A DNA stretch of 64,000 nucleotides. It comes from Thermodesulfobacteriota bacterium (GTDB lineage: Bacteria > Desulfobacterota_D > UBA1144 > Nemesobacterales > UBA2774). A program made the position numbers and the translations under genes. The stretch is from the NCBI GenBank assembly GCA_040754335.1, contig JBFMCV010000001.1, positions 372,001 through 436,000 of the forward strand, given 5' to 3'. A model generated the notes under the pieces. The model did not search any database. It saw only the letters and a list, made by a program, of their open reading frames with translations, and had not been told where the DNA came from. Of this stretch, positions 36,548 to 45,339 are shown piece after piece. Numbering within the stretch: position 1 is the stretch's first letter; every line of letters begins with the position of its first letter.

Positions 36548-37012
36548 ATGACTCCTGTAGCACAGATGAAAATGGACAGAAGAAAGACATTCAACGAGTT
36601 TATAACCAAAAAGCGCCTTAAATCGACCAAGCAGAGGGACGTTATATTCGACGAGTTCTTCGGCGGCTACATGGGCAGGCACGTGACCGTGGAGGAGCTC
36701 TACGAGGACATTAAGCGCAAGCACCCTCACATAGGGTTCGCCACCGTGTACAGGACACTCAAGCTCTTCAGGGAGAGCGGCATAGCCTCCGAGAGGAACT
36801 TCGGCGACGGCAAGGCCCGCTACGAGCCGATACGCGACGAGCGCGAGCACCATCACCACATGATATGCACGGAGTGCGGGAAGATTTACGAGTTCGCCAA
36901 CAACCAGGTCGAATCGTGCCTAAACCAGATAGCCAAGTTAAACGAGTTCAAGCTCGAGAACCACAAGCTCGAGATCTACGGCCTCTGCTCTAACTGCAGG
37001 GAAAGCAGGTAA
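36548..37012 (+). CDS. Fur-family metalloregulator (Fur/PerR-like)
   Basis: About 154 residues from ATG 36548, chosen because GGGGAG lies about 8 nt upstream; the longer frame starting at 36512 would overlap the operator. The N-terminal winged helix includes KSTKQRDVIFDEFFGGYMG and IGFATVYRTLKLFRESGIA. Metal-binding features are HHHHMICTECGKIYEF and the C-terminal CSNCR, which gives a four-Cys structural zinc site. Regulators of this type control iron uptake (Fur), peroxide defence (PerR) or zinc uptake (Zur); which applies here cannot be decided from sequence alone. The dyad over its promoter suggests autoregulation. Confidence 0.92.
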   Translation: MTPVAQMKMDRRKTFNEFITKKRLKSTKQRDVIFDEFFGGYMGRHVTVEELYEDIKRKHPHIGFATVYRTLKLFRESGIASERNFGDGKARYEPIRDEREHHHHMICTECGKIYEFANNQVESCLNQIAKLNEFKLENHKLEIYGLCSNCRESR

Positions 37013-37074
37013 TAATACCGCTGGCTTTTCTTCCGATCGGGGTGGAATTACGGGCTTGCGTTAAACGCGCCGCG

Positions 37075-37788
37075 TTAACTTATAAGTGTAACCATCTCCC
37101 TCACCGCGTCCTCGAACCCCACCATCATCGCCCTAGATACTATGCTGTGCCCGATATTGAATTCCTCTATTCCTTCGATTAGCGCTACAGGCCCCGCGTT
37201 CACGTAATTGAGCCCGTGCCCTGCGGACACCCTCAACCCGAGCCCCAGCGCGCTCTTCACGGCCTTTTTAATCTTTTTCAGCTCTTTTTCCCTTTCGGAA
37301 TCGTTCCCGGCATCCGCGTAAGAGCCGGTGTGTATTTCCACCATCTCCGCTCCCGACTTCTTCGCGGCCTTTATCTGCTCAGGGTCGGGGTCTATGAATA
37401 GGCTCACGAATATGCCTGCCTTTCTCAGCTCGCCCACGGTGCGGGACACGCCTTTTAAATTGCCTGCGACGTCGAGTCCGCCTTCGGTCGTGAGCTCCTT
37501 CCTCTTCTCGGGCACGAGGGTTACCATGTCGGGCTTTATCTCGCGGGCTATGGCGGCCATCTCGTCGGTCGCCGCCATTTCCAAGTTGAGCTTGGTCCTT
37601 ACTGTCTCTCTCAGAATCCTGACGTCCCTGTCCTGTATGTGCCTTCTGTCCTCCCTCAGGTGGACGACTATCCCGTGCGCTCCGCCCAGCTCTGCCAGGT
37701 ACGCGGCGAGCACAGGGTCGGGCTCCTTCCCTCCGCGCGCCTGCCTGACGGTAGCCACGTGGTCTATGTTTACGTTGAGTCTCGGCAT
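37075..37788 (-). CDS. pdxJ: Pyridoxine 5'-phosphate synthase
   Basis: This 237-residue TIM-barrel enzyme condenses 1-deoxyxylulose-5-phosphate with 3-amino-2-oxopropyl phosphate in the DXP-dependent vitamin B6 pathway. Signatures are [20 protein letters not shown] (residues 4-23), [25 protein letters not shown], and the C-terminal [10 protein letters not shown] and [12 protein letters not shown]. It is the last gene of the ftsH-folP-cdaA-cdaR-glmM cluster. Its ATG directly abuts or overlaps the glmM stop near 37788. Confidence 0.97.
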   Translation of the reverse strand: MPRLNVNIDHVATVRQARGGKEPDPVLAAYLAELGGAHGIVVHLREDRRHIQDRDVRILRETVRTKLNLEMAATDEMAAIAREIKPDMVTLVPEKRKELTTEGGLDVAGNLKGVSRTVGELRKAGIFVSLFIDPDPEQIKAAKKSGAEMVEIHTGSYADAGNDSEREKELKKIKKAVKSALGLGLRVSAGHGLNYVNAGPVALIEGIEEFNIGHSIVSRAMMVGFEDAVREMVTLIS

Positions 37789-39164
37789 CAGGCGACTGCT
37801 CCGATGTCCCTCTGTATGGCGTCCGCGAGCTCGTTCGCTATCTCTCTTATGAGCGCGACGTCCTCGCCCTCGACCATCACCCTCGATATAGGCTCCGTGC
37901 CCGAGTACCTTATGTTTATACGGCCTTTCCCGTGGAGGCGGGTTTCGTTCCTGTCGAGGAGCTCGGGGAGGCCTTTTATCTTGCTCAGCTCTTTCTTCTT
38001 CCTTATCTTTACGTTGAGGAGGAGCTGCGGGTAAAGGTCTATTATCTTCGACAGCTCAGACAGCTTTTTCCCCTCCCTCTTCATTATCGCCAGCACCTGG
38101 AGCGCCGCGAGCGTCCCGTCGCCGGTCGTCGTGTGGTCGAGGAATATTATGTGCCCCGACTTCTCGCCGCCGAGGTTACAGTCTCTCGACCTCATCGCCT
38201 CGACGACGTACCTGTCCCCGACCTCGGTCCTTACGAAGCCTACGCCCTTGCCCTTTATGAAGTTTTCAAGCGCCATGTTGCTCATTAGCGTCGTGACGAC
38301 CGTGTTCCCCCTCAGCATCCCTTTCCCTATCATCTCTTCCGCGCATATGGCGATTATCTTGTCCCCGTCGACGATCTCGCCTTTTTCATCCGAGAATATG
38401 ACCCTGTCGGCGTCGCCGTCGAGCGCGATCCCGATGTCGGCCCCCGTCTCCAGAACCTTTTGTCTCAACAGCTCCGGGTTGAGCGACCCGCACTCCGTGT
38501 TGATGTTCCTTCCGTTCGGATTTACTCCTATTGTTATTACGTCGGCGCCGAGCTCCTCCATAATTATAGGCGAGACCTTGTACGCGGCCCCGTTCGCGCA
38601 GTCAAGCACTATCTTGATCCCTTCGAGCGTCATGTCGCACGGGAAGGAGTTCTTGGCGAAGACCACATATCTCCCCGGAGCGTCCTCTATCCTGTGGGCC
38701 TTCCCGATCTCATCGGGCGAGGCGACCGGGTGCTCTCCGCCGCCGTTCTCCATCAGCTCCTCGAGCTTCATTTCCTCGTCGTCGGGGAGCTTGAACCCGT
38801 GCCTGTCGAAGATCTTAATGCCGTTGTCCTCGTAGGGGTTGTGGGAGGCGGATATGACGATGCCCGCGTCAGCCCTCATGCTCTGCGTGATGAAGGCGAT
38901 AGCAGGGGTGGGCAGGGGGCCTACGAGCAGCACGTCGGCTCCCATTGAGGCTATTCCGGCCGAGAGTGCCTGCTCGAATATATATCCCGAGAGCCGCGTG
39001 TCCTTCCCTATGACGATCTTCGGGTTGTGGGAGGCCTTACCTCTCTTGAGAAGGTATGTGAGCGCCTTCCCCAGCTTGAGGCTCACCTCGGGCGTCATCG
39101 GGTGACGGTTCGCGACCCCTCTTATGCCGTCTGTGCCGAAAAGGTTTTTTCTCCTCTGCTCCAA
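37788..39164 (-). CDS. glmM: Phosphoglucosamine mutase
   Basis: This 458-residue alpha-D-phosphohexomutase converts glucosamine-6-phosphate to glucosamine-1-phosphate for UDP-GlcNAc, peptidoglycan and LPS. The phosphoserine loop is [20 protein letters not shown], with S107 as the likely phosphorylated residue. The metal loop is [13 protein letters not shown], the sugar loop [13 protein letters not shown], and the phosphate-binding loop [15 protein letters not shown]. It is located right after cdaR, an arrangement widely conserved in bacteria that make c-di-AMP, where CdaA and GlmM interact physically. Confidence 0.96.
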   Translation of the reverse strand: MEQRRKNLFGTDGIRGVANRHPMTPEVSLKLGKALTYLLKRGKASHNPKIVIGKDTRLSGYIFEQALSAGIASMGADVLLVGPLPTPAIAFITQSMRADAGIVISASHNPYEDNGIKIFDRHGFKLPDDEEMKLEELMENGGGEHPVASPDEIGKAHRIEDAPGRYVVFAKNSFPCDMTLEGIKIVLDCANGAAYKVSPIIMEELGADVITIGVNPNGRNINTECGSLNPELLRQKVLETGADIGIALDGDADRVIFSDEKGEIVDGDKIIAICAEEMIGKGMLRGNTVVTTLMSNMALENFIKGKGVGFVRTEVGDRYVVEAMRSRDCNLGGEKSGHIIFLDHTTTGDGTLAALQVLAIMKREGKKLSELSKIIDLYPQLLLNVKIRKKKELSKIKGLPELLDRNETRLHGKGRINIRYSGTEPISRVMVEGEDVALIREIANELADAIQRDIGAVA

Positions 39165-39178
39165 ATCGATCCTCCTTC

Positions 39179-40159
39179 CTAATTCGTTTTCACCGCAATC
39201 GTCCTCGGCGATTGCTTCGTCAGCTTCAGTATGTCCTTGTGCGGGTAATCGACGCTGACGTTGAGCGTGTGTGTCTTGCCGTTTCCGGGGTTCTTGATAC
39301 CGCTCCCGTCCACGTATAATTCTATATCCTTGCTGTTGAGATTGTTAATAATGCTGAAAGGCCCCTCGAACGCGAGCTCGGTCACTATGCTCTCGTCCGT
39401 TTCATATTTGAGACCGTCGAAGTTGACGAAGTTGATGTCGAGGTTGTTGAACTCCTTCTCCAGTATCTTTTCCTTTATGTCGACTGTGACTTTTACTGTA
39501 TTGACTCCCGTGATCTCGACGAGCGAATAGGGCGAGCGGAGCGGCACCTCTATCGTGAATTTCGATTTCTCGCCCTTGAGAGAGACCGGGTCCGTCCCCA
39601 CGCTCTTTATCCTCCTGAGGAGCTTCTCGGGTCCCGTTATCACGACCGTACCGGGCGTTACCTGGGGCGCGCCCGCGATCTCGTATCCTTCGTCCGGCGG
39701 CTCTATGACGGGCTCGACGCCGACCTTCTTCTGCGCGAGCCTGTCCACGTCCAGGTTTAGCTCGGAAGGGCTTATGGCCGTCACCTGCACGTCGCGCGGC
39801 GGGATTAACTGGTCGGTCCTTATCTCGAACATAGAGGTCCCTGCCGTCAGGTTCGAAAGGTCTATGGTGAAGACCATGTCCTTGGGCGATATGGAAGAGA
39901 GCTGGCTCCGTGGCCCTCTCACCCTTATGTTGAGCTTCTCGGGCGGGTTGTTGACTATGATCAGGCCCTTCGGGAGGTTGGTGTAGTTTATGTCGATGGA
40001 GATGTTCTTTTCAACATCGTGCTGGAGGTTGGCTACGAACCAGAGCGAGACTGCGATTATGAGCGCGAGCGCCTTTTTACCCGCATCTTTTATCAGGGGC
40101 TCTTTTTCCCTCCCGCCGTCTCCTCTGGGGCCGAATATCCCCTTTGACCAGTCTGTCAT
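39179..40159 (-). CDS. YbbR-domain protein, probable CdaA regulator
   Basis: This is a 326-residue protein with one N-terminal membrane helix ([18 protein letters not shown]) followed by about three to four YbbR-type beta repeats facing the periplasm. Repeat signatures include [30 protein letters not shown] and [16 protein letters not shown]. In Firmicutes the equivalent protein CdaR is encoded next to cdaA and modulates the diadenylate cyclase. The same order here (cdaA, cdaR, glmM) supports that role. Confidence 0.85.
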   Translation of the reverse strand: MTDWSKGIFGPRGDGGREKEPLIKDAGKKALALIIAVSLWFVANLQHDVEKNISIDINYTNLPKGLIIVNNPPEKLNIRVRGPRSQLSSISPKDMVFTIDLSNLTAGTSMFEIRTDQLIPPRDVQVTAISPSELNLDVDRLAQKKVGVEPVIEPPDEGYEIAGAPQVTPGTVVITGPEKLLRRIKSVGTDPVSLKGEKSKFTIEVPLRSPYSLVEITGVNTVKVTVDIKEKILEKEFNNLDINFVNFDGLKYETDESIVTELAFEGPFSIINNLNSKDIELYVDGSGIKNPGNGKTHTLNVSVDYPHKDILKLTKQSPRTIAVKTN

Positions 40160-40168
40160 CGGGCCGTA

Positions 40169-41002
40169 TCAGGTGTTCGCTTTCTCACCGTTCTCCTTGT
40201 CTATTATTCCCTCGATTATATCCGCTTTATTCTTGGCGGGCCTCTTGATCCCAAGGAGGTCGAGTAGCTGGTTCTGAAGGGACGTGGCGTCGAGATTCCT
40301 CTTGATATCTCCTCCCGCCGCAAGCGAGATGATTCCCGTCTCTTCAGAGACGACTATGACCAGGGCGTCAGTTTCGAGCGAGAGACCTATCGCCGCCCTG
40401 TGTCTCGTCCCGAGCTCCCGCTCGAGGTCGGGGTCCGTCGCGAGCGGGAAGAACGAACCCGCCGACAGTATCCTGTTACCCGCTATGATAATCCCCCCGT
40501 CGTGGAGAGGGGAGGAGGGGTTGAATATGCTTATAATAAGCTCCCTCGAGACGAACGCGTCTATCCTCATCCCTATCTCGACGAAGTCGGATAAGCTGTT
40601 GTTCCTCTCTATCGCCATGAGCGCGCCTATGTGGCGGTTCGCCATGTAGCTTGCGGCCTTTACTATCTCCTCCGTGAAGAGCTCTTTCGATTTCCCGGGC
40701 GAGATTTTGAGGAGGAACGGCCTTCTCCCAATGGCCGCGAGACCCCTCCTGATGTCGTTCTGGAACAGTATCACTACTATGATTATTATAGAGCCCAGGA
40801 ACTGGCCGAGGATCCAGTTAAGCGTGAACAGTCCCCTCTGGGATACGTAGTAGAGCACTATCAATAACACGAAGCCGAAGAGCACCTGGAGAGCGCGCGT
40901 GCCTTCGAGGAGCCTGAGCACGTAGTAGATGATGAACGCGACGAGCATTATGTCGAGCGTGTCCCATATATATCTGTAGTTAAGTATCGCGTCGAACATC
41001 AC
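40169..41002 (-). CDS. cdaA: Diadenylate cyclase CdaA (DisA-N domain)
   Basis: This 277-residue protein has three N-terminal membrane helices (residues about 15-85) and a cytoplasmic DAC domain that makes c-di-AMP from two ATP. The catalytic motifs are PSSPLHDGGIIIAGNRIL and GTRHRAAIGLSLETDALVI. The first reads DGG where Firmicutes CdaA has DGA; the invariant Asp and the RHR motif are kept, so it should be active. The C-terminal helix region (DIKRNLDATSLQNQLLDLLG) is also typical. Its stop region overlaps nothing, and it begins where folP ends (ATG at 41002, folP stop at 40999, a 4-nt overlap). Confidence 0.94.
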   Translation of the reverse strand: MMFDAILNYRYIWDTLDIMLVAFIIYYVLRLLEGTRALQVLFGFVLLIVLYYVSQRGLFTLNWILGQFLGSIIIIVVILFQNDIRRGLAAIGRRPFLLKISPGKSKELFTEEIVKAASYMANRHIGALMAIERNNSLSDFVEIGMRIDAFVSRELIISIFNPSSPLHDGGIIIAGNRILSAGSFFPLATDPDLERELGTRHRAAIGLSLETDALVIVVSEETGIISLAAGGDIKRNLDATSLQNQLLDLLGIKRPAKNKADIIEGIIDKENGEKANT

Positions 41003-41937
41003 TCACCTTTCCCGGGCGCTGTCGTTTTACCGGCCACGGCGTCGGCCATCCTCACGACGCTCCTCATCAGGGCGACGTCGTGCACCCTTACGAGCGACGC
41101 CCCGTTCATGATCCCTATCGCGACCGTAGCCGCAGTGCCGAGGAGCCTTTCTTCCGCGCCGGTGCCCGATATTTTCCCGATGAACGATTTATTGGAGGTG
41201 CCTATCATTACGGGCACGCCGAGCTCGCCTAACCTCGCGAGGTTTTTTAGCATCGCGATGTTCTGCCCCGGCGTCTTTCCGAACCCGAACCCCGGGTCCG
41301 CGATTATGCTCCTCTCGCCCACACCCGCCTGCACGGCCTTTCCTACGGATATCCTGAGAGAGTCGAGTACGTCGTCCATGAGCGAGACGTATACGGTCTT
41401 GCTCTGCATGTCTTTGGGGCGTGATGGGGTATGCATCACGATCAGGCCGGCCCCGTGCTCGGACACGGCTTCCGCGATACCGCGGGAATACGTGAGCCCG
41501 CTTATGTCGTTCACTATGTCTACGCCTTCCGCGAGCGCCTCCCTCGCGACCCTTTCCTTCGTCGTGTCTATGGAAAGGGGGGCATCGGACCTCTTCCGTA
41601 TCTCCCTTATAACCGGCATCACCCTCCGGAGCTCCTCTTCCTCGGGGACGCCTGTCGACCCAGGCCTCGTCGATTCGCCGCCTACGTCTATTATGTCGGC
41701 CCCTCCCTCTATCATGCTCTCCGCGTGCCTGAGGGCGGAATCGACGTCTCCCCACTTCCCGCCGTCGTGGAATGAGTCCGGGGTGAGGTTCAGTATGCCC
41801 ATGATATGGGTTCTTTCATGGAGCCTGAGGGTCTTATCCCTGCATTTAAATATTAAGGCTGTAGTGTAGGATAAAGCTCCGTTGGGGGATTGGGTTTCGA
41901 CAGCTTCGGCGTAAGGGGCAACTTCGTTCTGCTGCAT
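40999..41937 (-). CDS. folP: Dihydropteroate synthase
   Basis: This 312-residue TIM-barrel enzyme joins p-aminobenzoate to the pterin pyrophosphate in folate synthesis. Motifs are MGILNLTPDSFHDGGKW (about 46-62), DVGGESTRPGSTGVPEEEE, PLSIDTTKERVAREAL, NDISGL, and DPGFGFGKTPGQNIAML. About 45 residues precede the first conserved motif; the native start could be later than 41937. The 3' end overlaps the cdaA start by 4 nt. It is the gene immediately downstream of ftsH, as in many genomes. Confidence 0.95.
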   Translation of the reverse strand: MQQNEVAPYAEAVETQSPNGALSYTTALIFKCRDKTLRLHERTHIMGILNLTPDSFHDGGKWGDVDSALRHAESMIEGGADIIDVGGESTRPGSTGVPEEEELRRVMPVIREIRKRSDAPLSIDTTKERVAREALAEGVDIVNDISGLTYSRGIAEAVSEHGAGLIVMHTPSRPKDMQSKTVYVSLMDDVLDSLRISVGKAVQAGVGERSIIADPGFGFGKTPGQNIAMLKNLARLGELGVPVMIGTSNKSFIGKISGTGAEERLLGTAATVAIGIMNGASLVRVHDVALMRSVVRMADAVAGKTTAPGKGE

Positions 41938-42064
41938 AGAAATCTTTTTTCCGGTTTCGATTTGTCATGGCGCGAGGCCCGTCTCAAATCTCTCGTCTCG
42001 GAAGTTTATTTTTCTAATTATACTTTCTATGTTGCAAAAACAGACGGGAGCCGGATGTCTCCAT

Positions 42065-43960
42065 TCAAGCGTCTTGGGTGCTGTTGCTGTTCCTGAGCGC
42101 TACGGAGCCTTCTGTACCCGCAGGTCTTTCCCAGGCGGACGTATAATCCTTCGATTTGAAATCCTTCACAAGCTCTTCGAGCTCCTTGCCGTCTATAACC
42201 TCTTTATCCAGGAGAACCTCGGTCAGTTTATGCAGCAGGTCGATGTTCTCCTCAAGGACTGCTTTTGCCTTTGAATAATTTTCGCCCACTATCCTTCTTA
42301 TCTCGCTGTCGATCTCGACAGCCGTTTCCTCGCTGTAGTCTTTCGGCCGCGATAGCTCCTTTCCGAGGAATATCTGCTCCTCGCCCTTGCCGAAGGTGAT
42401 AGGGCCTACCTTCTCGCTCATTCCCCATTCGCATACCATCTTCCTCGCTATCTCCGTCACCCGCTCGAGGTCGTTGCCCGCGCCGCTCGTCCTCTCGCCG
42501 AATACTATCTCTTCCGCGGCCCTGCCTCCGAGCAGCACCATAATGGTCGCGTTCAGGCTCGTCCTCGAAAGCGTGTACTTGTCCTCGATAGGGAGCTGCT
42601 GCGTGACGCCCAAAGCCATACCCCTCGGGATGATAGTGACCTTGTGTATGGGGTCCGTGCCCGGAGTGAGCTTCGCAACGAGCGCGTGTCCGGCCTCGTG
42701 GTATGCTGTGATCTTCTTCTCTGCGTCGCTGATTATGAGGCTCTTCCTCTCGACGCCCATGATGACCTTGTCTTTAGCGTATTCGAAGTCGTCCATGCTG
42801 ATCTTGGCCCTGCCGAACCTGGCCGCGTGGAGAGCGGCTTCGTTTACGAGGTTTTCTAGGTCGGCCCCTGAGAAGCCTGGAGTGGAGCGCGCGATAACCG
42901 TGAGCGCGACGTCTTCGTCGAGCGGCGTGTTCTTCGAGTGCACTTTAAGTATCTCTTCCCTTCCCCTCACGTCGGGCCTCGGGACTACGACCTGCCTGTC
43001 GAACCTGCCGGGTCTCAGCAGCGCGGGGTCGAGCACGTCGGGACGGTTCGTAGCGGCCATCACGATTATCCCTTCGTTCGATTCGAAGCCGTCCATCTCG
43101 ACGAGGAGCTGGTTTAATGTCTGCTCCCTTTCGTCGTGCCCGCCTCCGAGACCGGCGCCCCGGTGCCTGCCTACGGCGTCGAGCTCGTCGACGAATATGA
43201 TGCAGGGCGCGTGCCGCTTCGCCTGGACGAAGAGGTCTCTTACCCGGGAAGCGCCTACGCCCACGAACATTTCCACGAAATCACTTCCGCTTATTATGAA
43301 GAAAGGCACTCCCGCTTCACCGGCGATCGCTTTCGCGAGGAGTGTCTTGCCCGTTCCGGGAGGGCCTACTAGCAGTATGCCTTTCGGGATCCTGCCGCCC
43401 AGCTTCGTGAACTTCTTGGGGCTCTTCAGGAACTCCACTATTTCCTGGACCTCTTCCTTCGCTTCATCAATGCCGGCTACGTCCTTGAACGTTATCTTGT
43501 TCTGGTTCTCGGTCAGCATCCTCGCCCTGTTCTTGCCGAAGGACATCGCCTTGGTACCCCCCGCCTGGAGCTGCCTCATGAATATGACCATTATAACGAT
43601 CAGCAGCACGAGAGGGGCCCAGTTAAGGAGCATGTGCGTGAGGGACCCTTCCTTGTCCGTCGAGAACTTGAAGGTGATCCCCTTATCTTCGAGCTTCTTT
43701 ATGAGGTCGTCATTCGCGGGCCCTATGGTTTTGAACCCCTCCACGGCCTGATCGCCTACGGGGTTCGTGTACTGGCCCTTTATCTCCTCCCCCTTGAACT
43801 CGAGGTCCTTGACCTCTCCCTTCTCCACGTTCGAAAGGAAGTCGCTGTACGGTATTTCCTGGAAATTGCTCCTCGGGGTGTGCACCAACTGGTAGAGTGC
43901 TATGATGGCTACGAATATGACTAACCACAACACCAAGTTCTTGAATAACTGGCTGTTCAC
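42065..43960 (-). CDS. ftsH: ATP-dependent zinc metalloprotease FtsH
   Basis: This 631-residue membrane-anchored AAA+ protease has two N-terminal helices ([38 protein letters not shown]) flanking a periplasmic domain. Walker A is [16 protein letters not shown], Walker [12 protein letters not shown], the second region of homology [20 protein letters not shown], and the zinc site HEAGH (in [14 protein letters not shown]). It degrades misassembled membrane proteins and regulators such as LpxC and sigma-32 in Gram-negatives. It heads the folP-cdaA-cdaR-glmM-pdxJ run. Unlike in many bacteria, tilS is not directly upstream. Confidence 0.97.
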   Translation of the reverse strand: MNSQLFKNLVLWLVIFVAIIALYQLVHTPRSNFQEIPYSDFLSNVEKGEVKDLEFKGEEIKGQYTNPVGDQAVEGFKTIGPANDDLIKKLEDKGITFKFSTDKEGSLTHMLLNWAPLVLLIVIMVIFMRQLQAGGTKAMSFGKNRARMLTENQNKITFKDVAGIDEAKEEVQEIVEFLKSPKKFTKLGGRIPKGILLVGPPGTGKTLLAKAIAGEAGVPFFIISGSDFVEMFVGVGASRVRDLFVQAKRHAPCIIFVDELDAVGRHRGAGLGGGHDEREQTLNQLLVEMDGFESNEGIIVMAATNRPDVLDPALLRPGRFDRQVVVPRPDVRGREEILKVHSKNTPLDEDVALTVIARSTPGFSGADLENLVNEAALHAARFGRAKISMDDFEYAKDKVIMGVERKSLIISDAEKKITAYHEAGHALVAKLTPGTDPIHKVTIIPRGMALGVTQQLPIEDKYTLSRTSLNATIMVLLGGRAAEEIVFGERTSGAGNDLERVTEIARKMVCEWGMSEKVGPITFGKGEEQIFLGKELSRPKDYSEETAVEIDSEIRRIVGENYSKAKAVLEENIDLLHKLTEVLLDKEVIDGKELEELVKDFKSKDYTSAWERPAGTEGSVALRNSNSTQDA

Positions 43961-44082
43961 TTTTACCTCATTTTATTTGAAATTAATAAAGACTATGCAT
44001 GAAAAGGATAGCACAGTAGCCCGGGCTTTTCAACTTAGATTCCGTAATTATAAAGGATAATTACAAAGTTTGCTAAAGAGTT

Positions 44083-45015
44083 TCATTCGTTGTCGAAAAG
44101 TCCCGTGCTCAGATACCTCTCCCCGGTATCGGAAAATATCGTTACGACGTTCTTCCCTCTCCCCAGTTTTTTCGCGACTTTCACGGCGGCGGCCCCCGCG
44201 GCTCCGGCTGAAATCCCGATAAGCAGGCCCTCCTTTGCCGCGAGCTCCCTTGAGAAGTTCTTTGCCTCTTTGCCGCTTATTTTGATTACCTCGTCGTATA
44301 TCTCCCTGTTGAGTATTTCGGGTACGAAACCCGCGCCAATGCCCTGTATATCGTGGACATAGGCCTTTCCCCCCGAGAGCACGGCCGATTCTTCGGGCTC
44401 GACCGCGGCTATGTATATACCGGGGAATTTCCTTCGAAGCGCCTCGCCGACCCCTGTGATCGTCCCCCCGGTGCCTACCCCGGCTACGAATGCGTCTATT
44501 CCGCCTTCCATCTGCCCGAGTATCTCGGGCCCGGTGCCTTCCCTGTGGGTCGCCGGGTTCTCCCGGTTCCTGAACTGCTGGGGCATGAAAGAGCCGGGGT
44601 GTTCACTCAGTATCTCGCCGGCTTTCCTGACCGCCCCTTCCATCTGATCCGCGGCCGGCGTTAGCACGAGCTCGGCCCCGTATGCTGTGAGGAGCTGTCT
44701 CCGCTCGAGGCTCATATCGTCGGGCATCGTGAGTATCAGTCTGTATCCCTTCACGGCGCAAACGAGCGCGAGCCCTATCCCGGTGTTTCCGCTCGTAGGC
44801 TCGACGATGACGCTCCTTCCCGGCTCTATGACTCCCGCCTTCTCCGCGGCCTCGATCATCCTGAGGCATATCCTCTCCTTGACGCTCCCGGCGGGGTTAA
44901 GGTTTTCGAGCTTCGCCCATATGGTCGCGCTGCCTTCCTCAACCACGTTGTTCAGTTTGATGATCGGCGTTCCGCCGATGAGGTCAAGTATGTTATCGAC
45001 TACTCTCTCGCTCAT
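44083..45015 (-). CDS. cysK: Cysteine synthase A (O-acetylserine sulfhydrylase)
   Basis: This 310-residue fold-type II PLP enzyme makes cysteine from O-acetylserine and sulfide. The PLP lysine is K46 in NPAGSVKERICLRM, the substrate loop is EPTSGNTGIGLALV, and the phosphate-binding loop is GVGTGGTITGVGEALR. GISAGAAGAAAVKVA and IFSDTGERYLSTGLF complete the signature. Length and motifs fit CysK or CysM. A 65-codon gene of unknown function lies 12 nt upstream on the same strand. Confidence 0.94.
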   Translation of the reverse strand: MSERVVDNILDLIGGTPIIKLNNVVEEGSATIWAKLENLNPAGSVKERICLRMIEAAEKAGVIEPGRSVIVEPTSGNTGIGLALVCAVKGYRLILTMPDDMSLERRQLLTAYGAELVLTPAADQMEGAVRKAGEILSEHPGSFMPQQFRNRENPATHREGTGPEILGQMEGGIDAFVAGVGTGGTITGVGEALRRKFPGIYIAAVEPEESAVLSGGKAYVHDIQGIGAGFVPEILNREIYDEVIKISGKEAKNFSRELAAKEGLLIGISAGAAGAAAVKVAKKLGRGKNVVTIFSDTGERYLSTGLFDNE

Positions 45016-45027
45016 TCTGTTCCGGGC

Positions 45028-45225
45028 TTATTTTATTATCAGGGGTGCGACTTCGCTGAATACGCCGCTGTTCTTCCTATGAAGGGACTCGAGTATGGAC
45101 CTCACTCCTTCCCACGACGCGTCTTCCTTTCTGAGCTCGTTCTTTAACTTGAGGAGCAGTCCCTTGAGCTCCTGGTCTTCCATTCTCTTTATGTAGGAAT
45201 CGAGGGTTTCGCCGCTTCCTTCCAT
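45028..45225 (-). CDS. Small helical protein of unknown function upstream of cysK
   Basis: This 65-residue, highly charged, all-helical-looking protein (SYIKRMEDQELKGLLLKLKN; DASWEGVRSILESLHRKN) has no cysteines. It lies 12 nt upstream of cysK on the same strand, which suggests co-transcription. Its composition is coding-like and it ends just before the cysK start. I do not recognise a family. Confidence 0.5.
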   Translation of the reverse strand: MEGSGETLDSYIKRMEDQELKGLLLKLKNELRKEDASWEGVRSILESLHRKNSGVFSEVAPLIIK

Positions 45226-45272
45226 CGGCCCGCCTTTACTAATTTATGATTTTTTAATAATCCCAACTCAGG

Positions 45273-45278
45273 TATAAT
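45273..45278 (+). promoter_or_regulatory. Likely -10 element for the PBP1A gene
   Basis: A perfect TATAAT lies 62 nt upstream of the PBP1A ATG. The -35 region around 45250 is only T-rich (TTTTTT), so the promoter may need an activator or be a weak one. Confidence 0.35.
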
Positions 45279-45339
45279 TTACGTTGATTCTCCAAAAGTC
45301 AATCATCTACACGAGATAAAAGGGACTCGGCACACCTTA

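Noticed and set aside
42387-43751. Long open frame (454 codons) opposite ftsH
   Set aside because: Ser/Pro-rich antisense translation with no motif, against a clear FtsH on the other strand.
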